From an uncultured Bacteroidales bacterium (GTDB taxonomy: Bacteria > Bacteroidota > Bacteroidia > Bacteroidales > UBA932): DNA of 64,000 bases. Below the pieces are notes generated by a model, which ran no database searches, was not told where the DNA came from, and worked only from the letters and a program-made list of their open reading frames with translations. The number at the start of each line of letters is the position of its first letter. Positions within the stretch are counted from its first letter, which is position 1. The stretch spans positions 1 to 64,000 of the forward strand of contig CALVDO010000005.1 in NCBI GenBank assembly GCA_944326355.1, in the 5' to 3' direction. Shown piece by piece: positions 34,853 through 42,387 of this stretch. The position numbers were made by a program, and so were the translations under genes.

Positions 34853-36412
34853 ATGGAATCTGTTAAAGATCTTATTGTCGACGTCAATTCGACTGAGGTA
34901 TCGATAGCCCTGCTGGAAAACCACAGGCTCATCGAACTCAACAGGGAGTCCAGCCACGGGCACAGTTTTTCTGTCGGGGACGTGTACCTCGGCAGGGTGA
35001 AGAAGATACTTCCGGCCCTGAACGCTGCCTTTGTCGATATCGGCGATGAGAAAGAGGCTTTTGTGCACTATCTGGATCTTGGGCTGAACTTCCGTGCTTT
35101 CGACGAGTTTCTCCGGAAGCTGAATCCGAACGTCAGCCCGAAGGATCTGTTCTCCTCGATCAGGATCGGCCCCATACTCGAGAAGGAGGGCCGCATCGAG
35201 AATGTCCTCAGCCCGGGACAGATGCTGGTGGTGCAGATTGTCAAGGAGCCGATTTCGACGAAAGGGTCACGACTGACCGCAGAAATTTCATTGGCGGGAC
35301 GGAACATCGTACTTCTACCCTTTGCTGAAAAGGTGAGCATTTCCCAGAAGATCTCTTCGAAGGAAGAGAAGAGAAGGCTCGAGGCGCTTGTGAAGAACAT
35401 TCTCCCCAAGAACTATGGAGCCATAATCAGGACAGCCGCTGAAGGCAAAAACGCGGCGGTGCTTGACGCAGAGCTCATGTCTCTCATCGAGAAATGGGAG
35501 AAATCCTGGGAAAAACTTGTCAAGTCCAAGTCCGTGCAGCCGCTCTTCACGGAATACAGCAAGACCACGACGATACTCAGGGATCTTCTCAACGAATCAT
35601 TTTCCAACATTTACGTCAACGACGAGACGGTCTATGAGGAGACGAGGAAATACATTTCGCTAATATCGCCGGAACAGGAGAAGATAGTCAGACTTTATAA
35701 GGACAGCACGCCCATCTTTGACCATTTTGAGGTCACGAGGCAGATCAAGAGTTCCTTCGGCAAGGTCGTGCCGATAAGGCAGGGGGCCTATCTGGTTATA
35801 GAACATACCGAGGCTCTTCATGTGATAGACGTGAACAGCGGCACGCGGTCAAAGAACAAGGAACAGGAACAGAACACCTACGACGTCAACTGCTATGCGG
35901 CGGAGGAAATCGCCAGGCAGCTCAGGCTCAGGGATATGGGTGGCATCGTGATCGTGGACTTCATCGATATGGAGAGTAACGAGCACCGGAATATGCTCTA
36001 TAAGCGGATGCAGGAGCTCATGCAGTCTGACAGGGCAAAGCACAATGTGCTGCCTCTCACAAAGTTCGGCCTGATGCAGATTACCCGGCAGCGCGTTCGT
36101 CCGGCCATTGAGATCAACACGACGGAGGTCTGTCCGGTATGTCACGGAACGGGAAAGATAACGTCCAGCGTAGTCATAGACGAAGCCATCGAGCGCCGTC
36201 TTGCCTACTATGTGACGGAGAAGAACATCAAGTCTCTAGTGCTTAAGGTGAGCCCGATACTTGGCGCGTACCTGAGCCGGGGAATGTTCTCATCCATACT
36301 CGGAAAGTGGAAGTCGAAGTACAGATGCAAGATAAGACTGGTGGAAATCACCGATTTCACCGTTCTGCAAAATGAATTCTACACTGAAAACGGGGACAGG
36401 CTCGATGCCTGA
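34853..36412 (+). CDS. rng: Ribonuclease G/E family endoribonuclease
   Basis: The 519-residue endonuclease is involved in rRNA and mRNA processing. An N-terminal strand region is followed by an S1 domain (GDVYLGRVKKILPALNAAFVDIG). The catalytic DNase I-like part carries the metal-binding Asp residues in LHVIDVNSGTRS and VIVDFIDM, and the Zn-link is CPVCHGTGK. It lacks the long C-terminal degradosome scaffold of RNase E, so the G type is preferred. The ATG at 34853 is chosen over an adjacent TTG. The last codons form the 5' arm of its own terminator. Confidence 0.93.
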   Translation: MESVKDLIVDVNSTEVSIALLENHRLIELNRESSHGHSFSVGDVYLGRVKKILPALNAAFVDIGDEKEAFVHYLDLGLNFRAFDEFLRKLNPNVSPKDLFSSIRIGPILEKEGRIENVLSPGQMLVVQIVKEPISTKGSRLTAEISLAGRNIVLLPFAEKVSISQKISSKEEKRRLEALVKNILPKNYGAIIRTAAEGKNAAVLDAELMSLIEKWEKSWEKLVKSKSVQPLFTEYSKTTTILRDLLNESFSNIYVNDETVYEETRKYISLISPEQEKIVRLYKDSTPIFDHFEVTRQIKSSFGKVVPIRQGAYLVIEHTEALHVIDVNSGTRSKNKEQEQNTYDVNCYAAEEIARQLRLRDMGGIVIVDFIDMESNEHRNMLYKRMQELMQSDRAKHNVLPLTKFGLMQITRQRVRPAIEINTTEVCPVCHGTGKITSSVVIDEAIERRLAYYVTEKNIKSLVLKVSPILGAYLSRGMFSSILGKWKSKYRCKIRLVEITDFTVLQNEFYTENGDRLDA

Positions 36413-36426
36413 TCCCCGTTTTTTCT
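36388..36426 (+). terminator. RNase G terminator overlapping the coding end
   Basis: The stem AAACGGGGA/TCCCCGTTT is followed by TTT, then CTTTCCTTTT. The 5' arm lies inside the final codons of the gene and the stop codon is in the loop. Confidence 0.85.
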
Positions 36427-36439
36427 TTCCTTTTATATC

Positions 36440-36505
36440 CTCTCCGGTCCCTCTCCGGTCCCTCTCCGGTCCCTCTCCGGTCCCTCTCCGGTCCCTCTCC
36501 GGTCC
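36440..36505. repeat. 11-bp tandem repeat, six exact copies
   Basis: CTCTCCGGTCC repeats six times without error, then continues in degenerate form to about 36540. It lies between the convergent RNase G and mgsA genes. A unit of 11 bp does not preserve reading frame, so it is non-coding. Confidence 0.95.
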
Positions 36506-36584
36506 TTCTCCGGACCTCTTTGCCTTCCTCGTCGGCTCTCCTTGTCCCTGCTCTTCGTCCACCTCGTCGGCTCTCCTCGTCAGT

Positions 36585-37046
36585 CTACTGAAGCTTTCTG
36601 TTTTTATAGGATTCGATGCAGGCCGGGATTATCTTCTCGTAGTCCGGACTGTTGTACAGCGGTGATGAGATGATGAAGTCCGCGGTGCTCCTGTTTGTCG
36701 CGAACGGGATGTTGTAGAGTGAAGCCAGCCGGACGAGCCCCATGACGTCGTTCTGGTGTCCCTGCATGATGAGGTTGTCGCAGAAGAAGACGAGCATGTC
36801 CACTTTCCCTTCCGCTATCATTGCTCCGATTTCGGCGTCTCCGCCGAGCGGCCCGCTGAGCAGGCATGTCACAGACGGCATCCTGTCCTTGCCGAGGACT
36901 TCCTCAAGGGCTTCGCGGATGAGTCTTCCGGTGGTACCGGTGCAGTAGAGGTCGCAGCTCTCGAGTGAGCCGGCATTGAATTTTACCCAGTCTATCAGTT
37001 CGGTTTTTCTGGCGTCATGCGCCACGAGAGCGATGTTGCGTATCAT
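36585..37046 (-). CDS. mgsA: Methylglyoxal synthase
   Basis: The 153-residue enzyme converts dihydroxyacetone phosphate to methylglyoxal and phosphate, a glycolytic bypass that relieves sugar-phosphate stress. Motifs are IALVAHDARK at the N-terminus, LYCTGTTG, LSGPLGGDAEIG (catalytic Asp) and VFFCDNLIMQGHQNDV (catalytic Asp/His). I start at MIRNIALV, since the upstream part of the open frame lies beyond the family's N-terminus. It converges with RNase G across the 11-bp repeat. Confidence 0.95.
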   Translation of the reverse strand: MIRNIALVAHDARKTELIDWVKFNAGSLESCDLYCTGTTGRLIREALEEVLGKDRMPSVTCLLSGPLGGDAEIGAMIAEGKVDMLVFFCDNLIMQGHQNDVMGLVRLASLYNIPFATNRSTADFIISSPLYNSPDYEKIIPACIESYKNRKLQ

Positions 37047-37200
37047 GTTTCTTCGTTTTGATTGTCCAATATTAGTCAAATTTTTTCAGAGAGACACACC
37101 GCCGCAAAGAAAAAATTGTATTTTTGCGCGCCTTTACGGCTCAGGCCAAGAGACAGACCAGGTGACAGGCCAAGTGTCACACCAAAGACGAAGAAATCAG

Positions 37201-38169
37201 ATGACTAAAGATCAGAGAACCGGACATCTTGCCATGCTTGCCGCAAGCGTGATGTGGGGGGCGATGGCCCCGGTGTCGAAATATGTGTTGGCGGCCGGGA
37301 TAGTTGGTGCCGTTGCAGTTACGGACGTGCGCATTTTCGGTGCGGCCATCCTCTTCTGGGTAACCTCGCTGTTCACGAAGTCCGAAAAGGTTGATAAGAA
37401 AGACTATCTCAGGCTGTTTTTTGCTGCCCTTTTCGCGATAGTACTCAATCAGGGAGTGTACATAACCGGGGTCTCGATGACCTCTCCAGTGGACGCCTCC
37501 ATCATCACCACTTCCCTTCCTATAGTGACTATGATTCTCGCGGCGATTTTCCTCAGAGAGCCGATAACCTCAAAAAAGGCCGGCGGAGTAATTCTCGGTA
37601 TGTGTGGAGCTCTTCTGCTGGTGTTCGGTGACCGTCTCATGCCGGGCGGTGGCCAGGCAGCCTCCCATGCCGGGTCGTCCAATCTCTGGGGCGATCTGCT
37701 CTGCCTTTTCGCCCAGTGCTCCTACGCCACCTACCTCGTCATCTTCAAGAATCTCATCGCCAGATACTCTCCGGTCACGCTGATGAAGTGGATGTTCACT
37801 TTCGCCTCTCTCATCATGCTGCCGCTCAGCGGTGTCTCGTTCTTTTCCGAGCCGTGGGCAGATGTCCCTGCAGACCAGTTCGCAGGGCTCGGCTTCATCC
37901 TCTTCGGCGGCACGTTCCTCTGCTATCTGCTTGTGCCTCTCGGTCAGAAGACTCTCCGTCCGACGCTCGTCGCGATGTACAACTATGTCCAGCCTGTAGT
38001 AGCGACTTTCATAGCCGTGCTCTGGGGCATGGATACCTTCAATGTGTTCAAACTTGTGGCTGTGATTCTGGTTTTCTCCGGAGTTATCCTTGTCAACGGC
38101 AGCCGCTCGCGTGCAGACGATGAATTGACTGCAAAGCGTCGCTCCCGGGGCGCCTCCACTGGGGAATAG
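37201..38169 (+). CDS. DMT/EamA-family transporter
   Basis: The 322-residue membrane protein has ten predicted helices in two EamA repeats (LAMLAASVMWGAMAPVSK..., then GDLLCLFAQCSYATYLV...). Members export metabolites or sugars; the substrate cannot be read. A -7-like TATTTTTG stands at 37119-37126, and a GTGAC...GTCAC hairpin lies in the leader. The C-terminal tail is basic and cytoplasmic (SRSRADDELTAKRRSRGA). The following 80-residue gene starts 4 bp after the stop. Confidence 0.88.
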   Translation: MTKDQRTGHLAMLAASVMWGAMAPVSKYVLAAGIVGAVAVTDVRIFGAAILFWVTSLFTKSEKVDKKDYLRLFFAALFAIVLNQGVYITGVSMTSPVDASIITTSLPIVTMILAAIFLREPITSKKAGGVILGMCGALLLVFGDRLMPGGGQAASHAGSSNLWGDLLCLFAQCSYATYLVIFKNLIARYSPVTLMKWMFTFASLIMLPLSGVSFFSEPWADVPADQFAGLGFILFGGTFLCYLLVPLGQKTLRPTLVAMYNYVQPVVATFIAVLWGMDTFNVFKLVAVILVFSGVILVNGSRSRADDELTAKRRSRGASTGE

Positions 38170-38173
38170 CTCT

Positions 38174-38416
38174 ATGGCATCACTAAAGCGGAAGACAGGA
38201 AGAGAATCGCGGCCCGATCCGGATTATCTGAAAAAGCAGAGGAAGGCTCTCGTGCGCCGCCATAGGCAGGTTATCTATCTGAACGACTTGGAGATGGCGG
38301 CTATGGAGCGCTATTGTGAAAAGTTCGGTGTCCATGCCAAGGCCGCTCTCTGCCGCGAAGCCATCATGGAAAAGATCCTTTCCGAACTTCAGGACAACCA
38401 TCCCACACTGTTCTGA
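38174..38416 (+). CDS. Small ribbon-helix-helix-like protein
   Basis: The 80-residue product has a basic N-terminus (MASLKRKTGRESRPDPDYLKKQ). RQVIYLNDLEMAAMERYCEKFG and KAALCREAIMEKIL follow, a strand-helix-helix pattern like MobC/RHH DNA-binding proteins. I do not recognise a named family. It is coupled to the transporter gene by a 4-bp gap, so it may regulate it, which is inference. The stop codon lies in a short tandem repeat. Confidence 0.6.
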   Translation: MASLKRKTGRESRPDPDYLKKQRKALVRRHRQVIYLNDLEMAAMERYCEKFGVHAKAALCREAIMEKILSELQDNHPTLF

Positions 38417-38448
38417 CCATCTGTTCTGGCCGTCTTTTCTGGCCGTCT
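38411..38448. repeat. 13-bp tandem repeat at a convergent junction
   Basis: TTCTGGCCGTCT occurs at 38424 and 38437, with a degenerate copy TTCTGACCATCT at 38411 that contains the stop codon of the upstream gene. It fills most of the gap between two convergent genes. Confidence 0.75.
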
Positions 38449-38472
38449 GTCGCGTTAGATGCCACGGTCTCC

Positions 38473-39111
38473 CTATTCTCCCGGCAACGATCTGGAGAAT
38501 ATCTTTTTTATCCAGCTCGGCATTGAGCGCATGTCCTCCGCGAGCGTCTCGTATTCCGGATATCTCAATATCAGGCTGTCGAACCTGTCGTATAAGTCAT
38601 CGGACATGTTCGCTTCCCCAATCGCTTTCATCGCCTGAACGATAAGTTTCCGTTTTTCTCCTTTGATCGCAAAATTCTTCGGCACGGATCGCTTGAATCT
38701 TATAGTCCTTTCTCCCACTTTGACTACTCTCGCCGACCCGGTAGTCAGGAACTCCGCCGCCTCCGCCGCTGCCTCATCCTTCGGAGCCGTTGCCTCGTCC
38801 TCAGGTGTCAGCCCGAGGATCTTCAGCGCCGTCGCTCCTGTCGGCAGAATCTGTGCGCCGTCTCTCTCCGCAATGGCCTTCGCAATATATTCATCCGAAG
38901 GATATACTATCCCTGCCTCCGTCTCCTCTGCCTTGAGATAAACTCCTCTGCAAAGCCGGTGAAGGACCCTCTTTTCAACCATCTCCGACAATATGTGCCC
39001 CACATATTCGTCATCGTAATCCGGGAAGCTGTTGTTGAAGAACATCGTCCCGTTATCGGCTTCGGAAATCTGCCTTTTAATGGCGCTGACGATTTTATTC
39101 GCTTTTTTCAT
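38473..39111 (-). CDS. DUF6088 / AbiEi-antitoxin-like protein
   Basis: The 212-residue product has an N-terminal winged helix (KIVSAIKRQISEADNG...HILSEMVEKRVLHRLCRGVYLKA) and the body typical of DUF6088/AbiEi type IV antitoxins (YIAKAIAERDGAQILPTGATALKILGL, FLTTGSARVVKVGERTIRFKR). An Ala/Glu-rich insert (PEDEATAPKDEAAAEAAE) interrupts the usual body. No AbiEii nucleotidyl-transferase toxin is adjacent, so it is an orphan or acts in another way. A six-copy 18-bp repeat begins 9 bp before its start codon. Confidence 0.75.
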   Translation of the reverse strand: MKKANKIVSAIKRQISEADNGTMFFNNSFPDYDDEYVGHILSEMVEKRVLHRLCRGVYLKAEETEAGIVYPSDEYIAKAIAERDGAQILPTGATALKILGLTPEDEATAPKDEAAAEAAEFLTTGSARVVKVGERTIRFKRSVPKNFAIKGEKRKLIVQAMKAIGEANMSDDLYDRFDSLILRYPEYETLAEDMRSMPSWIKKIFSRSLPGE

Positions 39112-39308
39112 TGTTCGACTTCTACTCTCTTATCTGTTTCTACTCTCTTATCTGTTTCTACTCTCTTATCTGTTTCTACTCTCTTATCTGTTTCTACTCT
39201 CTTATCTGTTTCTACTCTCTTATCTGTTTCCTGTTTTTTTTCTATGCTTTCTATGCTTTCTATGCTGTACTTCGTCAAATTGCGTGAGCACCTCGTTATT
39301 TTTTGCAA
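39108..39308 (-). CDS. Possible small repeat-encoding upstream ORF
   Basis: This frame of up to 66 codons has no ATG and would need a TTG start at 39308. It reads through both local repeats in frame: three SIE units, then six ETDKRV units, then EVEQ and a stop that overlaps the DUF6088 start as ATGA. Both repeat lengths (9 and 18 bp) are multiples of three. That, with the ATGA overlap, is why it is listed; lack of a normal start argues against it. Confidence 0.2.
   Translation of the reverse strand: MQKITRCSRNLTKYSIESIESIEKKQETDKRVETDKRVETDKRVETDKRVETDKRVETDKRVEVEQ
39121..39228. repeat. 18-bp tandem repeat, six exact copies
   Basis: TCTACTCTCTTATCTGTT repeats six times, directly upstream (9 bp) of the leftward DUF6088 gene. 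It lies between the start codon and any upstream promoter. Confidence 0.95.
39242..39268. repeat. 9-bp tandem repeat, three copies
   Basis: CTATGCTTT occurs twice, followed by CTATGCTGT, between the 18-bp repeat and the 76-bp array. Confidence 0.85.
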
Positions 39309-40160
39309 AATTACCGATAATTTCTACATATTCAACATAGCCTCTCGTTTTTCTTCTTTTTGCCCCCCTCTTCGTTTTTTGCAAAATAGCCGATATTTTC
39401 GTGCGAGAAATGAGCCTCAGACGCAATTCAGTGTCTTCGTCAATCAGTCAATTTTTGCAAAATAACCGATAATTTCTGCATATTCAACATAGCCTCTCGT
39501 TTTTCTTCTTTTTGCCCCCTCTTCAATTTTTGCAAAATAGCCGATACTTTCGGGCGAGAAATGAGCCTCAGACGCAATTCGACGCCTTCGTCAATTCGTC
39601 GATTTTTGCTAAATAACCGATACTTTCGGGCGAGAGATGGACCTCTGATGCAATTCAGTGTCTTCGTCAATTAGTCAATTTTTGCAAAATAGCCGATACT
39701 TTCGGGCGAGAAATGGGCCTCTGATGCAATTCGACGCCTTCGACAATTAGTCAATTTTTGCAAAATAGCCGATACTTTCGGGCGGGAAATGAGCCTCTGA
39801 TGCAATTCGACGCTTTCGTCAATTAGTCATTTTTTGCAAAATAGCCGATACTTTCGGGCGAGAAATGAGCCTCAGACGCAATTCGACGCCTTCGTCAATC
39901 AGTCAATTTTTGCAAAATAACCGATATTTTCGGGCGAGAAATGAGTCTCAGATGCAATTCGACGCTTTCGTCAATCAGTCGATTTTTGCAAAATAACCGA
40001 TATTTTCGTGCGAGAAATGGGCCTCTGATGCAATTCGACGCCTTCGTCAATTAGTCGATTTTTGCAAAATAACCGATACTTTCGGGCGAGAAATGAGCCT
40101 CTGATGCATTTCGACGCCTTCGACAATTAGTTAATTTTTGCAAAATAACCGATGGCTAAA
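39299..40160 (+). repeat. 76-bp-period repeat array, about 11 full units plus a terminal unit
   Basis: The motif TTTTGCAAAA (one copy changed to TTTTGCTAAA) recurs with its GCA at 39305, 39381, 39457, 39532, 39608, 39684, 39760, 39836, 39912, 39988, 40064 and 40140, that is every 76 bp (75 once). Each head reads TTTTTGCAAAATAnCCGATA. Two unit types exist. Type A (39299, 39451) continues with a CATATTCAACATAGCC-containing tail. Type B (the rest) has GGGCGAGAAATGAGCCTC and GCAATTCGACGCC. Both have the same length. The last unit changes after CCGATGGCTAAAAAA and the repetition stops. No continuous reading frame is possible, since 76 is not a multiple of three. Confidence 0.95.
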
Positions 40161-40304
40161 AAATACAAAATTTGCGTGCCTGTAAATGAGAATTCGTGTC
40201 GGCAAATTGGTAAAGTCGCGGGGTGGGGGGGACAGGAAGAAAGCGAGAGGGGGGATGGATGAGGCGGACAAGTGGTGATGCTGGAGGTGGGGAGGGCGAA
40301 AATG

Positions 40305-40332
40305 AAAAAGCCCGGTGGATGCCGGGCTTTTT
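40305..40332. terminator. Bidirectional intrinsic terminator
   Basis: AAAAAGCCCGG/CCGGGCTTTTT is a perfect 11-bp stem with a 6-nt loop and T-runs on either strand. It serves the leftward DMT transporter gene that ends at 40455. Confidence 0.85.
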
Positions 40333-40358
40333 TCGGGCGGATGTCATCGATTTTGGGC

Positions 40359-40439
40359 TGTCTCTGTCTCTGTCTCTGTCTCTGTCTCTGTCTCTGCCTC
40401 TCGGCTCTGTCTCTGTCTCTGTCTCTGTCTCTGTCTCTG
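40359..40439. repeat. Hexanucleotide (CTGTCT)n microsatellite
   Basis: About 13 copies of CTGTCT in two blocks are separated by a short CCTCTCGG interruption. It lies between the DMT transporter stop (40455) and its terminator, so it would be transcribed in the 3' untranslated region. Confidence 0.95.
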
Positions 40440-40454
40440 CTGCTGTCGGCTCCG

Positions 40455-41318
40455 CTATTCGCGGCTGAAGATGAGGACGCAGCTGATGGCGGATACGATG
40501 CCGATGAGCTGGGGAACGGTCGGAATGTGCATGTAGAGCACCAGAGAGATAATGGTGGTGATGACCGGAGCGACGGCGTCTGCCAGCGGAGCGACGATCA
40601 TGGCCTTGCCGTAACGGTTGGCATAGACGAGGGCGAAGGCGCCGATGGCGTTGAGGATCTGTATGAAGAAAGTCAGGTAAGGGCCGTTGAATGACCAGTT
40701 GACGGGTTCGGAAAAATCGGTCATTGCGATTGCCACGGGAATCAGGACTACGGCGGCGATGGCCATGTAGACGAACACGCTCTCGGCGTCGGGGGTACTG
40801 TTGTTGGCGAGCTTCATGACAAAGGCTTGAACGCCCCAGCAGATGAACACCAGGGAGGCGAGGATCAGCCACGAATATCCGCTTACGGAGTCGTCGCTTC
40901 CGTTTGAAAGGGAGAAGCAGACGAGGGCGACGAAGGCAAGGATGATTCCGAGAATGCCGAGCCTGCTGACCCTTTCCTTGAGGAAGATCGTGGAGAGGAT
41001 GACTGTTACGATAGGCGCCACGGAGATCATCGGGAAGATGAGGTAGGCGGGCCCGTGCTTGAGCGCTTCAAACAGAATTAGCTGTCCTGCGGCTCCGAGA
41101 AGTCCCACGCCCATGCTGAGCGCTACGGATTTCGGCCGGATGTCCAGCTTGAATTTAATGTTCACGAGAGCGGCGAGGGCGCAAGGGATCATGCTGATCG
41201 CCCAGACGACGTACGTCAGTGTCGCCGGATAGTCCGGCACTTCGGAAAATGCGCCCCAGATGCCCCAAGTTACCATGGTCACGAGCGCGTAGGCAAGCCA
41301 ATTGTGTTTCTTTGTCAT
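40455..41318 (-). CDS. DMT/EamA-family transporter of the glycan locus
   Basis: The 287-residue membrane protein has ten helices with two EamA repeats (WLAYALVTMVTWGIWGAFSEV..., then SWLILASLVFICWGVQAFVMK...). The spacing of acidic and aromatic residues in the early helices resembles DMT sugar-uptake members, but the substrate is not certain. It starts 37 bp after the DeoR regulator gene, so both are in one leftward transcript, opposite the catabolic operon. Import of the monosaccharide released by that operon is the natural inference. Confidence 0.85.
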   Translation of the reverse strand: MTKKHNWLAYALVTMVTWGIWGAFSEVPDYPATLTYVVWAISMIPCALAALVNIKFKLDIRPKSVALSMGVGLLGAAGQLILFEALKHGPAYLIFPMISVAPIVTVILSTIFLKERVSRLGILGIILAFVALVCFSLSNGSDDSVSGYSWLILASLVFICWGVQAFVMKLANNSTPDAESVFVYMAIAAVVLIPVAIAMTDFSEPVNWSFNGPYLTFFIQILNAIGAFALVYANRYGKAMIVAPLADAVAPVITTIISLVLYMHIPTVPQLIGIVSAISCVLIFSRE

Positions 41319-41355
41319 TTTTTATGCGGTTACTTGATTCTTCGGTTGCTTAATG

Positions 41356-42141
41356 TCAGATGTCGACTATATGGAGCTTTATGCCGATGGACTGGATGTA
41401 TTCCTTGAAGTCGTCGGGTATGCCGCTGTCCGTCACAATGGTGTCGATGTCCTCGAGCGAGGCGATGTGCGCGAAGCTTCTGCGGCCGAACTTGCTTGAG
41501 TCGAATACCGCTATCACTTCCTTGGCGGACGCGATCATGGCCTGGTTGAGGTTGGCCTCCTCGATGTTGGGTGTCGAGAGACCGTCACGGATGCTCGCGC
41601 TGTCCACGCCGAGGAAGAGCTTGTCGCAGTAGAAGTTCTTGAGCGCGTACTCGGCGAGCATTCCCACGGTGGAGTAGGATACTGATCTCATGTTGCCGCC
41701 CAGAACGATCACGTCAAACCTGTCGTACTTGTTGAGCGTGATGGCTATGTCGAGCGCGTTGGTGAGGATGGTCAGATGCCGGAAGCCGTCCAGATTCTTC
41801 GCTATCTCCATCATCGTCGTGCCGGAGTCGATGAGAATTGTCGCGTTCTCCTCTATTAGGGAGGCTGCGAACTTGCCGAGCATCTGCTTCTCTCTTGAAT
41901 GGATCAGCTTCTTGTGCTGGATGGAAAGGTCGTCGTAGTCGGCCGTTGAGTGGAGGATGATGGCCCCGCCTTTCACTCTCACCAGAAGTTTTCTCTCTTC
42001 GAGAATCGCCAGATCTTTCCTTATCGACACTTCGGAAACTCCGAAAGTCTCGACAAGATTAGATATGAGGACTTTTCCCTCTTCATGCAGCGCTTTGAGA
42101 ATCATGCTCCTGCGCTCTTCAGTGCTGTATTTTCTCTTCAT
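41356..42141 (-). CDS. DeoR/GlpR-family transcriptional regulator
   Basis: The 261-residue product has an N-terminal winged helix (STEERRSMILKALHEEGKVLISNLVETFGVSEVSIRKDL). The DeoR sugar-phosphate sensor domain follows (ATILIDSGTTMMEIAKNLDG, LTILTNALDIAITL, DKLFLGVDS). DeoR regulators respond to a phosphorylated sugar and usually repress. It diverges from agaS; candidate operators lie in the 246-bp gap. By context it is the AgaR counterpart of this locus. Confidence 0.92.
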   Translation of the reverse strand: MKRKYSTEERRSMILKALHEEGKVLISNLVETFGVSEVSIRKDLAILEERKLLVRVKGGAIILHSTADYDDLSIQHKKLIHSREKQMLGKFAASLIEENATILIDSGTTMMEIAKNLDGFRHLTILTNALDIAITLNKYDRFDVIVLGGNMRSVSYSTVGMLAEYALKNFYCDKLFLGVDSASIRDGLSTPNIEEANLNQAMIASAKEVIAVFDSSKFGRRSFAHIASLEDIDTIVTDSGIPDDFKEYIQSIGIKLHIVDI

Positions 42142-42150
42142 GGCAAAAAA

Positions 42151-42229
42151 TTGATTTTCGAAAATTGAACTTTCGTCAGTAAAGTTAAGGTTTATGTGGC
42201 GAAAATCAAATTTACCTTTCGAAAATCAA
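42151..42229. promoter_or_regulatory. Candidate DeoR operator cluster
   Basis: Three related boxes are present: TTGATTTTCGAAAAT at 42151-42165 (inverted), CGAAAATCAA at 42200-42209, and TTTCGAAAATCAA at 42217-42229. An inverted pair AACTTT...AAAGTT lies between them at 42168-42186. TTTCG-type boxes are typical of DeoR/GlpR/AgaR regulators. The assignment is inferred from position and repetition. Confidence 0.65.
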
Positions 42230-42319
42230 TATAAAATGTTCTCTACAAGACAATTCTTTCAAAAGAAACCTTTTTGTTTGCCGCAAAATTAAAAAATAAA
42301 AGAAATTTCTCAAAAATAT

Positions 42320-42350
42320 TTTGAAAATTAACTTGTCAATTGTACCTTTG
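42320..42350 (+). promoter_or_regulatory. Promoter of the agaS-GH36-susCD operon
   Basis: TTTG at 42320-42323, a 19-bp spacer and TACCTTTG at 42343-42350 match the consensus exactly, 37 bp before the agaS start. The candidate operators lie about 90-170 bp upstream. Confidence 0.85.
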
Positions 42351-42387
42351 TTCGCATAGATAGTAACCGCACAATAATACTAACACA

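Noticed and set aside
39220..39670. Leftward open frames within the repeat array
   Set aside because: The 76-bp period shifts frame at each unit, the frames have no family resemblance, and they reflect the repeat sequence only.
39299..40160. CRISPR array
   Set aside because: Whole 76-bp units are similar, tails are not unique spacers, the conserved head is only about 20 bp, and no cas genes are present.
40156..40872. 238-codon leftward frame with Arg-Asp and Glu-Thr repeats
   Set aside because: It is an out-of-frame shadow of the DMT transporter plus the hexanucleotide repeat.
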